NCBI GenBank assembly: GCA_017501175.1 | Contig: JAFVXK010000016.1 | Span: 1 to 64,000 of the forward strand | DNA: 64,000 nt | Source: Clostridia bacterium | GTDB lineage: Bacteria > Bacillota_A > Clostridia > Oscillospirales > CAG-272 | Reading direction: 5' to 3' | In this document: one piece after another, positions 60,723 through 64,000 of the stretch | How positions within the stretch are numbered: position 1 is the stretch's first letter | Layout: the number at the start of each line of letters is the position of its first letter | Position numbers and translations under genes: made by a program | The notes under the pieces: generated by a model | Database searches by the model: none | Told to the model about the DNA's origin: nothing | What the model saw: the letters and a program-made list of their open reading frames with translations, nothing else

Positions 60723-60811
60723 ACACGCTCCCTTCATGCTTCTTCGGTGATTTTAGTATTACCCAAAAGTGCCTAAAATACACGAAAAGCAGGGGGGCGT
60801 GTTAAATTTTA

Positions 60812-60846
60812 AGAGGCTCTCGCAAATGCAAGAGCCTCTTTTTACG
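60812..60846. terminator. Terminator between sigG and the malic enzyme gene
   Basis: AAGAGGCTCT and AGAGCCTCTT form a 10-bp stem with TTTT after it. Confidence 0.85.
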
Positions 60847-60851
60847 TATTC

Positions 60852-62030
60852 TTATATATCCAATCTTGCGACGCCGGTTTTCTTCGCCGCCTCAATAACA
60901 GCCTTTGAAACCGCCTCTGCCACTCTCTTGTCGAGAGCGGGGGGAATGATATTCTCTGCCGACAGCTCGTCGTCAGGTATGAAAGAGGCAAGCGCGTACG
61001 AGGTCGCCATCTTCATCTCTTCATTTATATCAGAGGCGCGACAAGCAAGCGCACCCTTGAAAATTCCGGGGAATGCAAGGACGTTGTTAATCTGGTTCGG
61101 GAAATCCGAGCGGCCCGTACCGACTACCGCAGCACCTGCCGAAAGCGCCTTGTCTGGCATAATTTCGGGGGTGGGGTTTGCCATCGGGAAGACTATCGCG
61201 CCCTTTGCCATTGAGGCTACCATATCCTCGCTGACCACACCCGGTGCGCTGACACCGATAAAGACGTCAGCACCGCGCATAGCGTCTGCAAGCGTTCCGC
61301 GAATACAATCCTCGTTTGTCAGAAGCGACATTTCACGGTGTGCGTCGCTGAGCGACTCGTCGCCGCGGCAGATTATGCCGAAGCGGTCAACCATAATGAG
61401 ATGCCGAACTCCGAGGCTCATAAGATGCTTTCCTATTGCAATTCCTGCCGAGCCTGCGCCGTTTATTACTACACGCACCCCGTCTATTTTCTTTTTTACG
61501 ACCTTCAGTGCGTTGATAAGCGCCGCCGCAACGACTATTGCCGTGCCGTGCTGGTCGTCGTGAAATACGGGAATATCGCAAAGCTCCTTGAGCCTTCTCT
61601 CTACCTCAAAGCATCGAGGCGCGGATATATCCTCAAGGTTTATTCCGCCAAAAGAGCCCGAAATCAAATAAACCGTGCGTACTATCTCGTCAACGTCCTT
61701 TGAGCGCACGCAAATAGGAAATGCATCAACACCGGCAAATTCCTTGAAGAGCGCGCATTTGCCCTCCATAACAGGCATTCCCGCCTCAGCGCCAATATCT
61801 CCAAGACCGAGCACCGCCGTGCCGTCGGTAACTACCGCAACGAGATTAGAGCGGCGCGTCAGCTCCCACGACTTGTTATAGTCGTCCTTTATGGCGAGGC
61901 AAGGCTCTGCAACGCCGGGAGTATAGGCAAGGGAAAGGTCGGCTCTCTCGTTTATTTTAACACGGGATACCACCTCTATCTTTCCGCCCCACTCGTAGTG
62001 CTTTTTCAAAGATTCTTCGCGTATGTCCAT
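60852..62030 (-). CDS. NAD(P)-dependent malic enzyme
   Basis: The 392-residue short-form malic enzyme has LAYTPGVAEPCLAI, GLGDIGAEAGMPVMEGK, FHDDQHGTAIV (metal and catalytic Asp residues) and the nucleotide-binding VINGAGSAGIAIG. It decarboxylates malate to pyruvate. The start MDIREES gives the family's length and begins just after the fumarase stop, so the two enzymes are co-expressed as fumarate to malate to pyruvate. Cofactor preference is not resolved. Confidence 0.93.
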   Translation of the reverse strand: MDIREESLKKHYEWGGKIEVVSRVKINERADLSLAYTPGVAEPCLAIKDDYNKSWELTRRSNLVAVVTDGTAVLGLGDIGAEAGMPVMEGKCALFKEFAGVDAFPICVRSKDVDEIVRTVYLISGSFGGINLEDISAPRCFEVERRLKELCDIPVFHDDQHGTAIVVAAALINALKVVKKKIDGVRVVINGAGSAGIAIGKHLMSLGVRHLIMVDRFGIICRGDESLSDAHREMSLLTNEDCIRGTLADAMRGADVFIGVSAPGVVSEDMVASMAKGAIVFPMANPTPEIMPDKALSAGAAVVGTGRSDFPNQINNVLAFPGIFKGALACRASDINEEMKMATSYALASFIPDDELSAENIIPPALDKRVAEAVSKAVIEAAKKTGVARLDI

Positions 62031-62031
62031 T

Positions 62032-63411
62032 TTACTTCTCCTTAAACCATCTTTCAGGCTTGAAATACTCGTCAAATTTCTCGGCGGTAAGATAACCGAG
62101 CTCAAGGCACGCACAGCGGAGCGACACTCCCTCCTCGTGCGCCTTATGTACTACCCGTGCTGCGTTTTCGTAGCCGATATAGGGGGTAAGCGCCGTCGCC
62201 AGCATCAATGAGTTGTGTAGATTTTCGTGCATTTTTTCTCTATTTGCCTTGATGCCCGAAACACAGTTTTTCTCAAATGAAGAAATAACGTCGGAAAGCA
62301 GTCTTACCGACTGAAGATAATTATATATGCAAACCGGCATAAAGACGTTAAGCTCAAAATTGCCCTGCGAGGCACTCATAGCAACCGCCGTGTCGTTTGC
62401 AATTACCTGCACCGCAACCATAGTCACCGCCTCGCACTGCGTTGGGTTGACCTTTCCCGGCATTATCGACGAGCCGGGCTCGTTCTCGGGAATTGTTATC
62501 TCGCCAAGACCGCAGCGCGGACCGCTTGCAAGCCAGCGTATATCATTTGCTATCTTCATAAGGTCTGCGGCAAGTGCCTTCAGCGCGCCGTGTGCAAACA
62601 CGAGCTCATCCTTTGAGGTAAGGGCGTGGAATTTGTTCTCTGCGGTACGGAAGGCTACACCCGTGATGTGCGAAACCTCCTCGGCAACCACCGTGTCAAA
62701 GTCATCGGGCGCGTTAAGCCCTGTTCCGACAGCCGTGCCGCCGAGCGCAAGCTCAAGAAGCGGGAGTGACGAGGTTTCTATCATATCAAGGTCACGAATA
62801 AGCGAGGCTCTCCAGCCGCTGATTTCCTGCGAGAAGGCTATCGGCGTCGCGTCCTGAAGATGCGTTCTTCCGCTTTTTACAATCCCCTCGTTCTCCCTTT
62901 CAAGCTTATATAGCGTCGCTATCAGGCTTTTAAGCGCGGGAAGCAGCCTTCTTTGCGTTGAAAGCGCCGCCGAAATGTGCATTGCCGTCGGGAACGTGTC
63001 ATTTGAGGACTGCGACATATTGACGTCGTCGTTGGGATGAAGAAGCTTCTTCCCCAAAATCTCGTTTCCGCGGTTTGCGATAACCTCGTTTGCGTTCATA
63101 TTGCTCTGCGTTCCGCTTCCCGTCTGCCACACGACAAGAGGAAAATGCTCTGAAAGCTCGCCCGCCATAACCTCAGCCGACGCCTTTTCAATAGCGGACA
63201 GCTTCTCGCCTGTCATTCTCCCCGGTAAAAGCTGTCGGTTTGCCCTTGCCGCCGCAAGCTTCAGTATTCCAAACGCCTCTATTATCTCATCGGGCATTTT
63301 CTCCGTGCCTATTTTAAAATTCTGGCGGCTTCTCTCGGTCTGCGCGCCCCAATATTTGTCGTTTGGCACTAAAACCTCGCCCATTGAATCGTGTTCCGTG
63401 CGAAAATCCAT
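62032..63411 (-). CDS. fumC: Fumarase, class II
   Basis: The 459-residue protein belongs to the class II fumarase/aspartase family: SGTQSNMNANEVIANRG, SGRTHLQDATPI and the signature GSSIMPGKVNPTQ. Length and motifs fit FumC rather than aspartase. Its stop precedes the malic enzyme start by 1 bp. Start is MDFRTEHDS; an upstream ATG nine codons earlier is less likely. Confidence 0.92.
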   Translation of the reverse strand: MDFRTEHDSMGEVLVPNDKYWGAQTERSRQNFKIGTEKMPDEIIEAFGILKLAAARANRQLLPGRMTGEKLSAIEKASAEVMAGELSEHFPLVVWQTGSGTQSNMNANEVIANRGNEILGKKLLHPNDDVNMSQSSNDTFPTAMHISAALSTQRRLLPALKSLIATLYKLERENEGIVKSGRTHLQDATPIAFSQEISGWRASLIRDLDMIETSSLPLLELALGGTAVGTGLNAPDDFDTVVAEEVSHITGVAFRTAENKFHALTSKDELVFAHGALKALAADLMKIANDIRWLASGPRCGLGEITIPENEPGSSIMPGKVNPTQCEAVTMVAVQVIANDTAVAMSASQGNFELNVFMPVCIYNYLQSVRLLSDVISSFEKNCVSGIKANREKMHENLHNSLMLATALTPYIGYENAARVVHKAHEEGVSLRCACLELGYLTAEKFDEYFKPERWFKEK

Positions 63412-63473
63412 ACCTGTCCCCTTTGCACTTATAAGCAAGGAGGCTTTTTCAAGCCCCCGCTATATTGCAGTTA

Positions 63474-63491
63474 TGTAAATCAAAGTTTACA
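63474..63491. promoter_or_regulatory. TGTAAA-N6-TTTACA palindrome (third copy)
   Basis: The dyad (spacer TCAAAG) lies about 63 bp upstream of the fumC start, between fumC and the phosphoribosyltransferase gene. Confidence 0.45.
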
Positions 63492-63515
63492 AAATCAAAT
63501 TTAGTCAATACCGTG

Positions 63516-64000
63516 TTAAATTGCGTTGCCGTTCTTGTCGAAAAGCGGGAGCTTTTCAAGGTAGATTATATCTTTTCTTTCTGCGGCATCTCCCTCGGCG
63601 AGTACAGCCATCTTGCCGACTATTATTCCGCCTGCCCTCTCTACGAGTGATTCAAGCGATGCGAGGGACGCGCCCGTGCTGATAACGTCATCGACGATAA
63701 GAACGCGCTTTCCCTTCATAAATTCGGCATCGTATCCGTCAAGATAGAGCGTTTGGAGAGCTGCTGTCGTTATCGACTTGGTTTCGTGCTTAATAACGTC
63801 ACGCATATAAAGCTTCGGTGCTTTTCTTGCGAGCACGTAGCGCTGACCGTCAAGATAACGGCTCATTTCGTATGCAAGCGGAATACCCTTTGACTCCGCT
63901 GTGATAATAAGGTCGTGCTCGGGCGCTATTTTGCAAAGTGCCTCAGCGCATCTTACCGTCAGCTCGACGTCGCCGAACATAACGAAAGCACCTATATAAA
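63516..64000 (-). CDS. Purine phosphoribosyltransferase-family protein, 5' end beyond window
   Basis: The frame stays open to the window edge (YIGAFVM before FGDVELT), so the internal ATG at 63980 is not necessarily the start. Visible are TAESKGIPLAYEMSR and the PRPP loop VLIVDDVISTGASLAS, as in adenine/xanthine phosphoribosyltransferases. About 160 C-terminal residues are seen. It would make a nucleotide from a purine base and PRPP. Confidence 0.8.
   Translation of the reverse strand, partial: YIGAFVMFGDVELTVRCAEALCKIAPEHDLIITAESKGIPLAYEMSRYLDGQRYVLARKAPKLYMRDVIKHETKSITTAALQTLYLDGYDAEFMKGKRVLIVDDVISTGASLASLESLVERAGGIIVGKMAVLAEGDAAERKDIIYLEKLPLFDKNGNAI

Overview
The window comes from an endospore-forming, low-to-mid GC Bacillota, most likely an uncultured gut member of the Clostridia. 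The evidence is a set of sporulation genes (spoIVB, a SipL-like DUF3794/LysM coat protein, sigG), HPr kinase, LuxS, a CarD-family regulator, the Firmicutes order rpmH-rnpA-yidD-yidC-jag-mnmE, and many TTGACA/17 bp/TATAAT promoters. Glycyl-radical chemistry implies an anaerobe. No intact transposase, integrase, rRNA or CRISPR array is visible.

Layout. 1-510 is a tandem repeat carrying two tRNA 3'-end-like pieces, each with its own terminator. 514-2506 is a divergent YitT/LysR pair. 3028-11824 is a catabolic island: a Gfo/Idh/MocA dehydrogenase, then a minus-strand operon of a glycyl radical enzyme, SGNH esterase, SMP-30 lactonase, EamA exporter, radical-SAM activase and phosphotriesterase-like hydrolase, with a divergent AraC regulator. 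11946-17624 holds a double-phosphatase fusion coupled to a PHP protein, trmO, and a heparinase II/III-type lyase. 17887-24920 is housekeeping on the minus strand (asnS, carD, luxS-mtn, glyS, mtaB, hpt). 25153-31318 is the rpmH-to-mnmE cluster plus an RNHCP protein and an MFS protein. 31373-38313 holds sipL-like, hprK, a GDPD, a lipoprotein and spoIVB.

38174-43993 is the most unusual part. The 3' end of spoIVB, with its terminator, occurs three times. The copies all begin at the same 10-bp sequence, which encodes the catalytic-serine motif, and they are separated by about 4.0 kb and 1.6 kb modules of carbohydrate genes (an AraC regulator, a sugar isomerase, an SGNH esterase, a sialidase-like protein and two truncated genes). 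The last two copies share a further 24 bp just upstream of the junction. This looks like repeated site-specific insertion of small cargo modules that rebuild the end of the target gene. It is the main candidate for an undescribed system.

44063-54895 is accessory metabolism and regulation: a quinone oxidoreductase, a broken alcohol dehydrogenase, an MBL hydrolase, two aminotransferases with AraC/LysR regulators, an ABC exporter, and a zinc-ribbon membrane protein divergent from a small HTH protein. 55101-59876 is an amino-sugar operon (nagB, TIM-barrel epimerase, Gfo/Idh/MocA, nagA, AraC). 59946-64000 holds sigG, malic enzyme, fumarase and the 5'-truncated start of a phosphoribosyltransferase. 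Functionally, the region combines complex-glycan and amino-sugar use with core translation, membrane-insertion and sporulation genes.
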